From positions 68,011 through 132,010 of the forward strand of contig CALBKM010000029.1 in assembly GCA_937895705.1 (NCBI GenBank): a stretch of DNA of 64,000 bases, given 5' to 3'. Below, piece by piece: positions 17,068 to 26,343 of this stretch. The notes below the pieces were generated by a model, which had not been told where the DNA came from, made no database searches, and was given only the letters and a program-made list of their open reading frames with translations. Positions within the stretch are counted from its first letter, which is position 1. Each line of letters begins with the position of its first letter. The DNA comes from an uncultured Clostridia bacterium. Its GTDB lineage: Bacteria; Bacillota; Clostridia; Lachnospirales; Lachnospiraceae. A program made the translations under genes and the position numbers.

Positions 17068-18687
17068 TTAGTTGTTGAGGTACTTTTTCAAAGTACTTCT
17101 TACAGCGCCTTCTCCCGCAATCATCTCACGAAACATCGTTTCGATACGTTCCGCAAGTCCCGCCTCACACAAATCCACAGCAAATAACGTCTTATTTCCA
17201 AGTACCGGTTTTAACTGGCCGGTATAGCTTGACGGATTGCCGAATTCCACGGTTTTTAACGCCTCTTGTACCCCCGCCGCCGTCGGATCCGGGCTGATTT
17301 CCATCGGTGCTCCGGTATCGTAAACACCCATAAGATAACGAAGCCATCCCGCTATGGCTAACGGAATATAAACAAGGTCTGTAATCTTTAAGGTGTCGCT
17401 GGCAAGATACGACTTCATAGTTTCACCGAAACGAATCGGCACTTTAAGTCCCGTGTCCGTGGCAATACGTTGCGGCATATCCGGAATAAACGGATTCGGA
17501 AGACGTTCCTCGATTACCTCTTTAATGAAATCCATCGGAGACAAAATCTTCGGATCCACCACCACCGGCATGCCCTCATCATAACCGATTTTTTCAACAA
17601 GAAGCTTTAAATCCGCATCCTTCATCTCGTCGGCAATCTTTGTATACCCAAGCACACAACCGTATACGGCAAGTGCGGTATGCAACGGATTCAGACAAGT
17701 GGTTACCTTCATACGCTCCGTGTTATTTACGGTATCCCTGTCGGTCATATAAACGCCGGCCTTTTCAAGCGCAGGTCTTCCGTTCGGGAACTTATCTTCC
17801 ACTACCAGATACTGCGGAATCTCCGCATTGACAAAGGGTGCGATATACGTATTTCTTGACGTTATCACCGGGGCCATATCAGTCACACCGAGCTCCGTCA
17901 ACGCCTGCTCCACGCTCTCTGCCGGACGGGGCGTGATCTTATCAATCATGGACCACGGGAACGCCACCTTGGACTCATCGGAAAGGTACTCTATAAACTC
18001 TTTGGAAACAAATCCCCGCTTTTCCCATTCTTTGGCAATGGTCAGAACGGAAGTCTGAAGCTTTTCTCCGTTATGACTGCAGTTATCCATACTTACAAGT
18101 GCAAGCTTATGTGCCCCTGCATTAAAACGCTTCCACATCAGAGCCGTCACCACACTCATGGCATGGGTGGCACTCTCCGGCCCCTTCTCCGTATCGGAAA
18201 CAACCACAGGAAGGAAATTACCGTGAATATCTTCTAAGGCATATCCCTTCTCCGTAATGGTAAAGCTCACCATCTGAAGCTCCGGATTCTCAAAAATTTC
18301 GCCAAGCTTGGCAAGTTCCTCCGGACGCTCCTTACAAGCACAATACGCCTCCGTAATACTTGCTACCACAGAATTTACCATACCGCCGTCCGGTTTCAAA
18401 CCTACCAACAAAGCCAGACTGTCAAACGGACGGTAAATCTTGTCCACAATATCAAAATCAAAAGTCTCTGCCGCAATAATACCGCTTTTTGCCAGCCCCT
18501 GATTTAACAAAGACTGTTGTAACACAGCAATAAAACCACGGAAAATATTACCTGCGCCGAAATGCACCCACACCGGATGCTCGGCAGTATAGGCTGCCAC
18601 TTGCGCCACATCATACTGAGGCAGGGAAATCCCCGCACGCTCATATCCTGTACGGTCGGAAAGACCGTCTCTAGTCAAAAACAACAT
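17068..18687 (-). CDS. Mannitol dehydrogenase family protein (fructuronate reductase-like)
   Basis: A 539-residue NAD-dependent polyol/uronate dehydrogenase. Landmarks are the N-terminal nucleotide-binding VHFGAGNIFRGF (about residue 40), the central MDNCSHNGEKL (about 200), SMIDKITPRP (about 245), and the substrate-site CLNPLHTALAVYG (about 335), where the family has K-x-x-x-x-N-x-x-H. The length fits UxuB/mannonate oxidoreductases rather than MtlD. No uxuA or uxaC lies nearby, so the substrate (fructuronate, mannitol or another) stays open. The start MLFLTR is placed by GGAGGCGTTTT. It has its own promoter. Confidence 0.85.
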   Translation of the reverse strand: MLFLTRDGLSDRTGYERAGISLPQYDVAQVAAYTAEHPVWVHFGAGNIFRGFIAVLQQSLLNQGLAKSGIIAAETFDFDIVDKIYRPFDSLALLVGLKPDGGMVNSVVASITEAYCACKERPEELAKLGEIFENPELQMVSFTITEKGYALEDIHGNFLPVVVSDTEKGPESATHAMSVVTALMWKRFNAGAHKLALVSMDNCSHNGEKLQTSVLTIAKEWEKRGFVSKEFIEYLSDESKVAFPWSMIDKITPRPAESVEQALTELGVTDMAPVITSRNTYIAPFVNAEIPQYLVVEDKFPNGRPALEKAGVYMTDRDTVNNTERMKVTTCLNPLHTALAVYGCVLGYTKIADEMKDADLKLLVEKIGYDEGMPVVVDPKILSPMDFIKEVIEERLPNPFIPDMPQRIATDTGLKVPIRFGETMKSYLASDTLKITDLVYIPLAIAGWLRYLMGVYDTGAPMEISPDPTAAGVQEALKTVEFGNPSSYTGQLKPVLGNKTLFAVDLCEAGLAERIETMFREMIAGEGAVRSTLKKYLNN

Positions 18688-18728
18688 AAAACGCCTCCAT
18701 GGAAAATCTGAATAATCCCCCACAGTTT

Positions 18729-18757
18729 AGTATACCCCAGGCAATTCAAAATTGCAA
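18729..18757 (-). promoter_or_regulatory. Promoter of the mannitol-dehydrogenase-family gene
   Basis: Minus strand: TTGCAA (18752-18757), 17-base spacer, TATACT (18729-18734). The start codon lies about 40 bases downstream. Confidence 0.7.
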
Positions 18758-18780
18758 TACGAAGCTGAAAAAACTCACAA

Positions 18781-19506
18781 TTATTTCTTCTGAATTCCCT
18801 GGGTAAACATGTAGCTTCCGATACCTACCGCTATGGTCAGATTCAGGGAATCCACATCCGGAGTCTGCGGAATAATAATGCTCTGTCCGTAGGAAGCGAA
18901 CACCTCCGGAAGTCCCGTGGCTTCGTTTCCGAAGACAAGAGAAAAAAGCTTCGGCTTCGGCACATCGGATACGGTCAACTGACGCTCTCCCGTCAACATA
19001 AAGCAGAACACTTCATGATTCGGAAAGTCTTTACGATACTCCGAAAAATCTTCGTAATACTTATGACGTAACCGGAACAACGCCCCCATAGACGCCCGTA
19101 CCGCCTTCGGGTGAAAAGAATCCACTCCGGGGGCTATAATCGCAATATCATAGATCCCCATTGCCGCCGCGGTACGTAAAATCGTACCGAGATTGCCCAT
19201 ATTGCTTGGATTTACCAGTACAATATGAGGCGCATCTTTTTTTAATTCTTCCGTATACTTATCAAACACACCGATAACAAAGCAGTTTTCTTTATCGGAA
19301 AGTCGCGCAATCTGTTTATCCGCAATCGTCACAGGAATATTATGCTTCCCGCACAACTCATCTATGGTAGCTTTTTCCGGAAACGTGGAATGTACCAACA
19401 CCTCCCGTACCGCTCTCGGACGGCATTTTAACAGTTCAATGGTCGGAAACGCGCCTAACGTATAGGAATAGTCCACCCCTTTTTTATATGGTTTAACCGG
19501 TTCCAT
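18781..19506 (-). CDS. SpoU/TrmH-family RNA 2'-O-methyltransferase
   Basis: A 241-residue knotted (SPOUT) methyltransferase that places 2'-O-methyl groups on rRNA or tRNA. The three SpoU motifs are present: NPSNMGNLGTILRTA (about 110), SLVFGNEATGLPE (about 190) and IPQTPDVDSLNLTIAVGI (about 215). The N-terminal 80 residues look like a substrate-binding domain, as in TsnR/RlmB relatives. The target nucleotide is not inferable. The ATG directly follows the stop of the upstream gene (TAAATG), so translation is probably coupled. Confidence 0.9.
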   Translation of the reverse strand: MEPVKPYKKGVDYSYTLGAFPTIELLKCRPRAVREVLVHSTFPEKATIDELCGKHNIPVTIADKQIARLSDKENCFVIGVFDKYTEELKKDAPHIVLVNPSNMGNLGTILRTAAAMGIYDIAIIAPGVDSFHPKAVRASMGALFRLRHKYYEDFSEYRKDFPNHEVFCFMLTGERQLTVSDVPKPKLFSLVFGNEATGLPEVFASYGQSIIIPQTPDVDSLNLTIAVGIGSYMFTQGIQKK

Positions 19507-20265
19507 TTATACCTCCCGACAACTTCCCGCAAAGCGCTTGAATTCCTCAATCATCTTCGCCTTCCATGCATCATCGCCGCCACTCTTTCTCAAAACCAAT
19601 TCACAGCCCAAAAGCTCAGACTCTCCGAGTTGTTTCAAATACGTGATACGATATTTTTTCGGAGTTTCAAATAAATACGCATGGGTAAATACCGGATGGT
19701 CCACGGTCATAAGCTTCGAACGGCTCGGAACACTGTCATAACGGGTATAAGCCGCCTTGGCACCACTTTCCTTTATCTCACAGTCAAACTCTCCTGCGAT
19801 AGAAAAACATAGCATGGCATCATACTCGTAATTCACCAGATTTCCGTAACCATATGCCTGATGAATCTCGGCAGCACCGCTGTTACCTTCATCTAAAAAT
19901 CCGGCATCCTTCGGAATCAGGTAGGAATAAGTCTTTTCGTTCAGACACGTAAATTCACCTCTTTCACCATCTTCTGCCGGAACGGTCAGTGCACACTCCG
20001 CATCTGCGATTTCAATTGCTGACAATGCACCGGTTTCTGCCGTTGCCGGCTTAGCGGACCTACCGTCAGCCCCCGAAGCATTTGCCGTAGCGGATACTTC
20101 AGTCTTCTCGTTGTCCGGCATAAATTCCGCCTTGATTTCTTTACCGAAATTCTTTAACTCTTCTCCGATATTTGCCTCTTTGACATCTTCCTTGATGTCT
20201 TCATAAGATTCCTTTACCTCTTTGGCTACATCCTTAATAAATCCTCTTAACATATCCTTCCACAT
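19507..20265 (-). CDS. Conserved hypothetical protein with charged helical N-terminus
   Basis: A 252-residue protein that was not recognised. The first 55 residues are a Lys/Glu-rich predicted helix (repeats of KEV, DIKEDVKEA, KEIKAEF), followed by an Ala/Ser/Thr-rich linker (to about 95) and a mixed alpha/beta part with many aromatic residues. There is no signal peptide or membrane segment. AGGAGGATAAATT precedes the ATG. It is tightly linked to the SpoU methyltransferase downstream and lies 47 bases after the hydrolase gene. Confidence 0.6.
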   Translation of the reverse strand: MWKDMLRGFIKDVAKEVKESYEDIKEDVKEANIGEELKNFGKEIKAEFMPDNEKTEVSATANASGADGRSAKPATAETGALSAIEIADAECALTVPAEDGERGEFTCLNEKTYSYLIPKDAGFLDEGNSGAAEIHQAYGYGNLVNYEYDAMLCFSIAGEFDCEIKESGAKAAYTRYDSVPSRSKLMTVDHPVFTHAYLFETPKKYRITYLKQLGESELLGCELVLRKSGGDDAWKAKMIEEFKRFAGSCREV

Positions 20266-20312
20266 AATTTATCCTCCTGTTTTTTGTCCCTCTTGATATG
20301 AATAAACCTATT

Positions 20313-21197
20313 TTACTTTTCCGAACAGTTTTCCACCAGTTCCTTCCGAATTAACTCCACCATAATGCTCGTATTCAGCCGAAACGCATTCACCGGATAG
20401 GTCGGTATAACATTGTCCTTATAGAACCGGTCTTTATAATATTCGATACCGTCCTCCACCGTACCTCCTGCTTTATAGAGCGCAACAATCTTCTCTGCCG
20501 TATCTCTGAACGTCCACTCAGCATTGTTAAGAAAACGTTGTGTTTCCGCCTTGTCTACTACACCGTAATGCGGCAAAAGCATATAGTCGATATCCATCGT
20601 CTTTACCTTTTCAAACGCATCCAGTGACATCTGATAGCCCACCAAAAAAAACGGTAGATAAGTATCATTTCCGAAATACACTCCCAAGGTCTCGGAACCC
20701 AGTAAAAGCTTCTTCTCCCGCAAATAAAAAGCAATGGAATCTTTTGTATGTCCCGGCAGACTCACCACCGAAAAGGTCATGTCCCCGCACTGAATCGTAT
20801 CGCCGTCGTTTACGGTTACATCCACCCGAAGCTCATCAATTAAATCCTCATATTCCGTGACACCGCAGGTCTCCGCATATTTCCGGTCCAAATCCCGCAT
20901 TATCGCTCTGGCCGTCGGTTTGGCAAAAATCTTAGCAGCATATTCTCCCGCCACCACGACAGCCCCCGGATAATACTTTGACACATAGGGTGCACCCACC
21001 ACATGGTCATAATGAGAATGACTCAAAAAAATATAATCCAGCTTACGCTCACCTAAAAACTCCTTTACCTTCTCCGCCATCTGATAGCCGGTAAATGCAA
21101 AACTGGTATCAAACAAAATTGATGTTTTTCCGTCATCCAGCAAAAAACCGCTGTCGCCCGGTAAAATCCGTACATCCGTAACCTTAATATCTAACAT
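20313..21197 (-). CDS. Metallo-beta-lactamase-fold hydrolase
   Basis: A 294-residue MBL-fold protein. The zinc motif HSHYDHVVGAP is near residue 60, and the next ligand in SLPGHTKDS is near 150. The usual third-ligand aspartate region reads LLGSETLG, with Glu where most family members have Asp. LLPHYG (about 215) supplies the last histidine. It has the size of lactonase/glyoxalase-like relatives, but the substrate is unknown. It lies 33 bases after ktrA and is probably in the same transcript. The start has AGAAGGCGACAAG before it. Confidence 0.85.
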   Translation of the reverse strand: MLDIKVTDVRILPGDSGFLLDDGKTSILFDTSFAFTGYQMAEKVKEFLGERKLDYIFLSHSHYDHVVGAPYVSKYYPGAVVVAGEYAAKIFAKPTARAIMRDLDRKYAETCGVTEYEDLIDELRVDVTVNDGDTIQCGDMTFSVVSLPGHTKDSIAFYLREKKLLLGSETLGVYFGNDTYLPFFLVGYQMSLDAFEKVKTMDIDYMLLPHYGVVDKAETQRFLNNAEWTFRDTAEKIVALYKAGGTVEDGIEYYKDRFYKDNVIPTYPVNAFRLNTSIMVELIRKELVENCSEK

Positions 21198-21230
21198 CTT
21201 GTCGCCTTCTTTACCCCAAAATGATTCTAT

Positions 21231-21881
21231 TTATTTCAGTTTATTTAACTTTGCCGTATTCCCGATAACTATCAACTTCATAGCTCCGGAAAGCGGGTCC
21301 TCCGGATTAATGTTAGTGGAAACATCCTTTCCCTGCGTAATTGCCACCACATTGATGCCGTACTTTTTTCTTAGACTTAATTCAATCAGCGTCTTTCCTT
21401 CCCATTCCGGACGAACACTCAGTTCCACCATGGAAACATCCCGGGATAATTCGATAATATCCATAAACCCGGAACTGAGAAGATTTTTTGCCAAACGGAT
21501 ACCGGACTCCGACTCCGGCAGCACAACCTGATCGGCACCTACCTTACTCAAAATTTTGCAATTCATTTCACTGGAACACTTTACAATGACTGTCCCAACC
21601 CCGGCTTCCTTACAAAGCATGGTTGCCATCACACTGGCTTCCAATGCACTTGCCATCGAAATAACCACCACATCCATATTCGAAATTCCCAATTGTTTTA
21701 TCACTTCCGGATCAGTTACATCTGCACATTTACAATATGGAATCTCTACACTTGCCGCATTTACCACTTCTTCATCGTTATCTACCGCCAGTACTTCCGC
21801 ACCGCAATCTACAAACTCTTTTGCTACTGCTTTTCCGTATCTGCCGAGTCCGAATACCGCATAATTCAAATTAGTTTTCAT
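21231..21881 (-). CDS. ktrA: Potassium uptake regulatory subunit KtrA (RCK domains)
   Basis: A 216-residue cytoplasmic gating ring subunit. The RCK_N Rossmann fold opens with VFGLGRYGKAVA (residues 9-20), with the acidic end of strand 2 at VDNDEE and the CADVTDPE loop after it. An RCK_C domain occupies the last 80 residues (VSMVELSVRPEWEGKTL onward). In KtrAB systems this ring binds ATP/ADP, and its C domain often binds c-di-AMP. GACGGAGGATTAGAAT precedes the ATG, 20 bases after ktrB. Confidence 0.92.
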   Translation of the reverse strand: MKTNLNYAVFGLGRYGKAVAKEFVDCGAEVLAVDNDEEVVNAASVEIPYCKCADVTDPEVIKQLGISNMDVVVISMASALEASVMATMLCKEAGVGTVIVKCSSEMNCKILSKVGADQVVLPESESGIRLAKNLLSSGFMDIIELSRDVSMVELSVRPEWEGKTLIELSLRKKYGINVVAITQGKDVSTNINPEDPLSGAMKLIVIGNTAKLNKLK

Positions 21882-21901
21882 ATTCTAATCCTCCGTCACA
21901 G

Positions 21902-23257
21902 TTACCCGACACTGATTTCTTCGGTCGGATTCTTAATGATGTTTTGTTTTCTTTTTTTCGTATTAAATGCTATCACAAGCGAAATCGGACCAATGCGTCC
22001 CAAATACATCGTAACGATAATAATCAACTTCCCCCAGAAATTCAACGACGCCGTCAGATTTCTGGAGAGACCTACCGTTGCTGTTGCACTGAAGGTTTCG
22101 TACATCACATCCAGGGCAGGAGCACCGGACACCGCAGCCAACAATACGGTAGATACAAAAGCAATTATAAAGGACATACTTACTACCGCAACCGCTTTCC
22201 CTATCGCCTGTTTGGAAATTGTGCGTCGAAAAAGCACCGTTTCTTCATTGTTTCTTATTACCGCAAAAGCAGAAATCAGTAAAATTGTGATGGTCACCGT
22301 CTTTACACCGCCTGCGGTTCCTACCGGCGAACCGCCGATAAACATCAAAAATATCGAAACAATGGCAGATGCATCCGTCAGATTCTGCTGCGGAACCGTT
22401 GCAAATCCTGCAGTACGCGTTGTCACAGACTGGAACAAAGCAGCCTGTATTTTTCCGAGCAACGAGAAATTACCAATAGTCTGCGGATTCCGGTATTCAA
22501 ACAGAAAAAACAATACGGCACCCGACAAAAGCAAAATCCCGGTAGCCGAAAGGGCAATCTTACTATGCAACGTAAGATTTTTAAAACACTGAAGCTTCTG
22601 TTTCTTAAAATTCTTTATTACCCGGAGAATATCCCACCAAACAATATAGCCGAGACCACCGAGAATAATCAACATACTTGTTACAAAATTAATCATGGGA
22701 TGTAACACATAGCCACATAAGCTGTCCTCGCCGATGACATCCATTCCCGCATTGCAAAAGGCGGAAACCGCATTAAAAATCGATATCCAGATACCTTTTA
22801 CACCGTATTCTGGTACAAACACCGTCATATAGAGAATCGCACCGGTTCCTTCTACCGCTAAGGTCCCGATTAATACTTTCTTCAGAAATTTTACAATTCC
22901 GGACAAAGAATTTAAATTGAATGCGTCCTGAATTAACATGCGGTCGCCTAACCCCATCTTTTTATGCAAACCAATCATGAACCCTGACAAAATCGTAATG
23001 ATACCCAGTCCGCCGATTTGAATTAAAATCAATATTACAAGTTGTCCGAACCAACTCCATGCGGAAGCCGTAGACACCGTTACAAGCCCTGTTACACAAA
23101 CAGATGTCGTCGCAGTAAACAGAGCATCCGTATAAGACACTGATGTTCCGTCGGCGGAGGCAAACGGTAACACAAGTAATACACTTCCGACCAATATTGC
23201 GAATAGAAAGCTTAGCAGAATCATTTGTGTTGTAGAAAGCCGAAATCTTTTTTTCAT
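21902..23257 (-). CDS. ktrB: Potassium/sodium symporter membrane subunit, KtrB/TrkH family
   Basis: A 451-residue membrane protein of the SKT superfamily, with four M1-P-M2 repeats. The selectivity-filter glycines are visible in TATTSVCVTGLV (first repeat), AVSAFCNAGMDV (second), TTRTAGFATV (third) and SATATVGLSRN (fourth). With KtrA it forms a KtrAB-type uptake system. The start at 23257 has AGAGGTTATTTGT before it. It begins 12 bases after the stop of the GTPase gene, a link not usual for Ktr. Confidence 0.93.
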   Translation of the reverse strand: MKKRFRLSTTQMILLSFLFAILVGSVLLVLPFASADGTSVSYTDALFTATTSVCVTGLVTVSTASAWSWFGQLVILILIQIGGLGIITILSGFMIGLHKKMGLGDRMLIQDAFNLNSLSGIVKFLKKVLIGTLAVEGTGAILYMTVFVPEYGVKGIWISIFNAVSAFCNAGMDVIGEDSLCGYVLHPMINFVTSMLIILGGLGYIVWWDILRVIKNFKKQKLQCFKNLTLHSKIALSATGILLLSGAVLFFLFEYRNPQTIGNFSLLGKIQAALFQSVTTRTAGFATVPQQNLTDASAIVSIFLMFIGGSPVGTAGGVKTVTITILLISAFAVIRNNEETVLFRRTISKQAIGKAVAVVSMSFIIAFVSTVLLAAVSGAPALDVMYETFSATATVGLSRNLTASLNFWGKLIIIVTMYLGRIGPISLVIAFNTKKRKQNIIKNPTEEISVG

Positions 23258-23269
23258 ACAAATAACCTC

Positions 23270-24424
23270 TTATTTTTTGGATCCTTTCAGCGCATCCAAT
23301 ATCATTTTTGCCAATTTCTTGGCATCCAATTCCCCGTCCGTTGTTCCCAAAATCTTCTTTGCCTTATCAAGAACTTCGTTAGAAAACTTGGACTCCAGAA
23401 CTTTTTTTACCCAGTCAATATCCTGAAAACTCTTCTTCCCGAGATAAATCTGCTCAAATATGTAAATGGTTCCTTCCCCCAAAGCAGCCACGATACTTCC
23501 CGCAATCACCGCATTTAACACACTGGCACCGATGTTCAGCCCCGGAATGCTCTTTAACGCAGAAATCAACGCTCTGGCAGCGGCACTGACCGTTCCCACC
23601 TCTACAATAGAATTAAACAACTGTTTTGATTTCTCATCATTTTTTACACCGTATATCCGTGCAATGGCGTTCACTTCCGCCAGTTCCAACGGGGATAAAA
23701 TCAACGCATCCGCCACAGGAATCGGCACAGCACCCACAATAACCGCCGAAGTCGTAGAAACGCCTACAACTCCCTGAGCCAAATAACGTCTCCTGGATAA
23801 TTTATAATTCGCCAAATCATAGGTTCCGGCCTGAACTCCTTCCGGCATCAGTTCATTCGTCGCATCAATCAAATCCGTAATGCCCTCCGGCGGCGCAAAG
23901 GCTGTCTCGTTTAGCTCATAGGTGGCTGCAACCACCGGGATAATCTTCTTTAAATTCCGCCCGTACTTCTTCTGGGAAGCAAAGGCCTTCTGTACCATTT
24001 CAATATTTTCCGCACGCTCCGTCACGGAATAGGACTTGGTAATTACCACAATAACCGGCACACTCTTCCAAAGATCAGTGGCCCTGGCCAAGCTTTGAAT
24101 CGCCTTCGGAAACAGTTTACGGGACGTGCCGTCCACGCAGAACCAGATGACATTAATCTGATTGTCTTCTTTTCCCTCTTTTGCACAATTCTTTGACCAG
24201 GACTGCACTGCACGAATCGCCGTCCGCTCCTTTAAAAAGGTCGGTTCAAAGCCGATGGTATCAATCACTCGGAACGGAAGCTCTTCACTCTCGTAAATCT
24301 CCAAATCCTTCGTGGTACCGCTGATACCATACCCGGCCAATGCCCGTTCTTCCCCTAACACCGCATTGATTAACGTGGACTTTCCAACACCGGAATTGCC
24401 GATTACCAACACATTTCCTCTCAT
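23270..24424 (-). CDS. Membrane-associated GTPase with DUF697-like C-terminus
   Basis: A 384-residue protein of two halves. The N-terminal half is a TrmE/Era-like GTPase: P-loop GNSGVGKST (residues 9-17), a Thr in the SGTTKD switch, G3 as DTIGFEP and G4 as VITKS, where canonical GTPases have TKxD. The C-terminal half (about residues 220-340) is rich in Ala/Gly/Val/Ile with long hydrophobic runs, resembling the DUF697 helical domain of YcjF-like proteins. It probably works at the membrane. It is 12 bases upstream of ktrB, suggesting a link to potassium uptake or cell-volume control, but this is inference. Confidence 0.8.
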   Translation of the reverse strand: MRGNVLVIGNSGVGKSTLINAVLGEERALAGYGISGTTKDLEIYESEELPFRVIDTIGFEPTFLKERTAIRAVQSWSKNCAKEGKEDNQINVIWFCVDGTSRKLFPKAIQSLARATDLWKSVPVIVVITKSYSVTERAENIEMVQKAFASQKKYGRNLKKIIPVVAATYELNETAFAPPEGITDLIDATNELMPEGVQAGTYDLANYKLSRRRYLAQGVVGVSTTSAVIVGAVPIPVADALILSPLELAEVNAIARIYGVKNDEKSKQLFNSIVEVGTVSAAARALISALKSIPGLNIGASVLNAVIAGSIVAALGEGTIYIFEQIYLGKKSFQDIDWVKKVLESKFSNEVLDKAKKILGTTDGELDAKKLAKMILDALKGSKK

Positions 24425-24489
24425 AAAACCACCTTATCCTTTCGTATTATAAAAAACTCTCCTCAGAACCTCCATCCCGCCTTCTCGTG

Positions 24490-24960
24490 TTACACAATTT
24501 CGGTTCCGCACTTTTCCTTTAAGAACGCTGCAATCTGTGCGGTAATCTCAGACTCCTTCGCTCTGTCCGTATCGGAACCGCAAACATACATCAGATATTT
24601 CTTCTTTCCCTCTAATTTCAACGTCACGATTCCACGACCCTTTCTATACTTAAACTTACCGCTGTTCTTGCAATCCAAAAGTTGCTGGTAAGAAATTCGC
24701 AAACCTTCCTTTTTGTAATTATTCAAATAAATATAGGTATCATAATACAACGTATAGGAGGCACTTACAATATCGTACATGTTTCCGACCAGTCGTTTTG
24801 CCGCCGCCAGATTCTCCAGGAAATTCAGCTCTCGGCCCTTAAAAATAACATCTTCTTCCGGCTCCTCCATCTGATAATTTTCAATAAACTTCTTGTCCTT
24901 CTTCTCTGCTCGGTCCATCGCCCAACGAAACAACAGCTTCTGCAAAATCTTTTCTAACAT
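24490..24960 (-). CDS. Conserved hypothetical protein
   Basis: A 156-residue soluble, basic protein with no recognised domain. The first 45 residues are amphipathic and charged (LQKLLFRWAMDRAEKKDKKF). The centre is Tyr-rich (SYTLYYDTYIYLNNY), and a beta-rich part ends in a Thr/Ile-rich helix. The start MLEKIL at 24960 follows GAGGAGAGTCGTT. It lies 65 bases upstream of the GTPase gene on the same strand and may share its transcript. Confidence 0.5.
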   Translation of the reverse strand: MLEKILQKLLFRWAMDRAEKKDKKFIENYQMEEPEEDVIFKGRELNFLENLAAAKRLVGNMYDIVSASYTLYYDTYIYLNNYKKEGLRISYQQLLDCKNSGKFKYRKGRGIVTLKLEGKKKYLMYVCGSDTDRAKESEITAQIAAFLKEKCGTEIV

Positions 24961-25030
24961 AACGACTCTCCTCAACTTTTGTTTTCTTAACAAAACAAAT
25001 TATACCATCTGTTTCGTTATTCGACAAGTA

Positions 25031-26197
25031 CTACATTCCTAACATCATCATTAGCTCATAGGCTGCACTCACAACCGGTGGACGCTTTACACTGCCGACC
25101 TGAACCGCCTTCGGGTTTGATACTACCAACCTTTTTTGATAACCGAGCTCGTTATAGTAATGCCGCAATTCTCTTCGATATTGTGCGTATTCCTCCAATG
25201 CCTCCTCCATCCGCTCCTTTTGTTCTCTTCGTTCTTTCAGTTCTCGTTCTTCTTGCATTTTTTGAATTTTTCGTTGAGCTTTATCATATTCCATGGAAAA
25301 CCTTAACTTCTCCTCCGGCCAAATCCGCGCGCAGCTTCCATTAAGCGCATCCAGGATTTCTGTCCATGTCTGAAGTTCCCCGTATTCTTTCATACTGCTT
25401 CGGTTCTCCATAAGCCAATCCTTTAACAATTCCCACGACGCTTCCGAAAGCATAATGCTCCAATTCTTTTTGCTATCAAAATTATCGTTATAGGAAATAT
25501 TGTCAAATCCGATTTTCACAATACCGGTAGCGGTACGCTCCATCATACCGCAAACTTCAAAGGAAGCATAGATTTTCCCTGCATATTGACATGATACCAA
25601 ATTCGGATACTTTTTATAATACTCCTCTGCTAAAGCATTATATCTTACTACATCTGTTTCACTTTGCAAAAGCACCTTCCCGCCCCGACCTTCGTCTCCC
25701 GGTCGCATCACATAGGAAATACCGGTACCCGCATGTGTCCCGATATAATATCCCGCAAGTTTTTCTTCCGGAATTTTTTTCACACCTATCGCCTCTGCCA
25801 ATCCTTGCTCCAGTTCAGCAGTTACCGGAATCGCATCATACCAGGCTCCTCCCACAATCTCACTGATCATCACCCGTGTTCCCGTCTTTTCATCTGTTCT
25901 GATTTTCAAATCATCCACAGAAAACACGCCCGCGCTTTCTCCGTCAATCAAAATCCGAAGACCTCCTTTCCCGTTTTCCGGTTCCGGTACAAAGGAATAA
26001 TGCTCCGTAGAAACCTCTCGAAACCTCGAAACATTTAACGGGTTTATGGTTGCCTCTAAGGACGATTCGCACCGTTCCAAGGCTTTTTTATAAATGAACT
26101 CCGAAATTTCCTTCTCTGCTCCCTTCTTCGAGAACAACACACCTGATTTTGTATTGTAATAATATCCACCGATGATTCCGACTCCGCTTAACATCAT
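25031..26197 (-). CDS. Hypothetical protein with charged coiled coil near C-terminus
   Basis: A 388-residue protein that was not recognised. The N-terminus (GVGIIGGYYYNTKSG) is short and hydrophobic but not a clear signal peptide. A mixed alpha/beta body (about 30-290) follows, then a highly charged coiled-coil run (about 300-350, rich in Glu, Arg, Lys and Gln), and a tail ending in Met-rich MMMLGM. Its upstream neighbour is a DUF6033-like protein with a similar charged coil, so both may belong to one lineage-specific group. The ATG pair at 26197 has a poor GGCGG site before it, so the exact start is uncertain. Confidence 0.5.
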   Translation of the reverse strand: MMLSGVGIIGGYYYNTKSGVLFSKKGAEKEISEFIYKKALERCESSLEATINPLNVSRFREVSTEHYSFVPEPENGKGGLRILIDGESAGVFSVDDLKIRTDEKTGTRVMISEIVGGAWYDAIPVTAELEQGLAEAIGVKKIPEEKLAGYYIGTHAGTGISYVMRPGDEGRGGKVLLQSETDVVRYNALAEEYYKKYPNLVSCQYAGKIYASFEVCGMMERTATGIVKIGFDNISYNDNFDSKKNWSIMLSEASWELLKDWLMENRSSMKEYGELQTWTEILDALNGSCARIWPEEKLRFSMEYDKAQRKIQKMQEERELKERREQKERMEEALEEYAQYRRELRHYYNELGYQKRLVVSNPKAVQVGSVKRPPVVSAAYELMMMLGM

Positions 26198-26230
26198 ATA
26201 CTACCGCCTTTCCGTAAAGAAATTACTATA

Positions 26231-26274
26231 GAATAAAGCGTCTATTCTCAATCCTTCCATTGAAAACAGACGCT
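26231..26274 (-). terminator. Terminator after the DUF6033-like gene
   Basis: Minus strand: AGCGTCT (26274-26268) pairs with AGACGCT (26243-26237), extended inward by TTTTC/GAGAA, followed by TTATTCT. Confidence 0.5.
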
Positions 26275-26343
26275 CTCCGTAGCTCCTATACCATGTTATT
26301 TCACATCTTCATAATTGCGAATCCTTGGCAAAGCCGTGAAAAC

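Noticed and set aside
21693..22592. 299-codon frame antisense to ktrA and ktrB
   Set aside because: It crosses two well-supported genes on the other strand; long antisense frames are expected from their codon bias.
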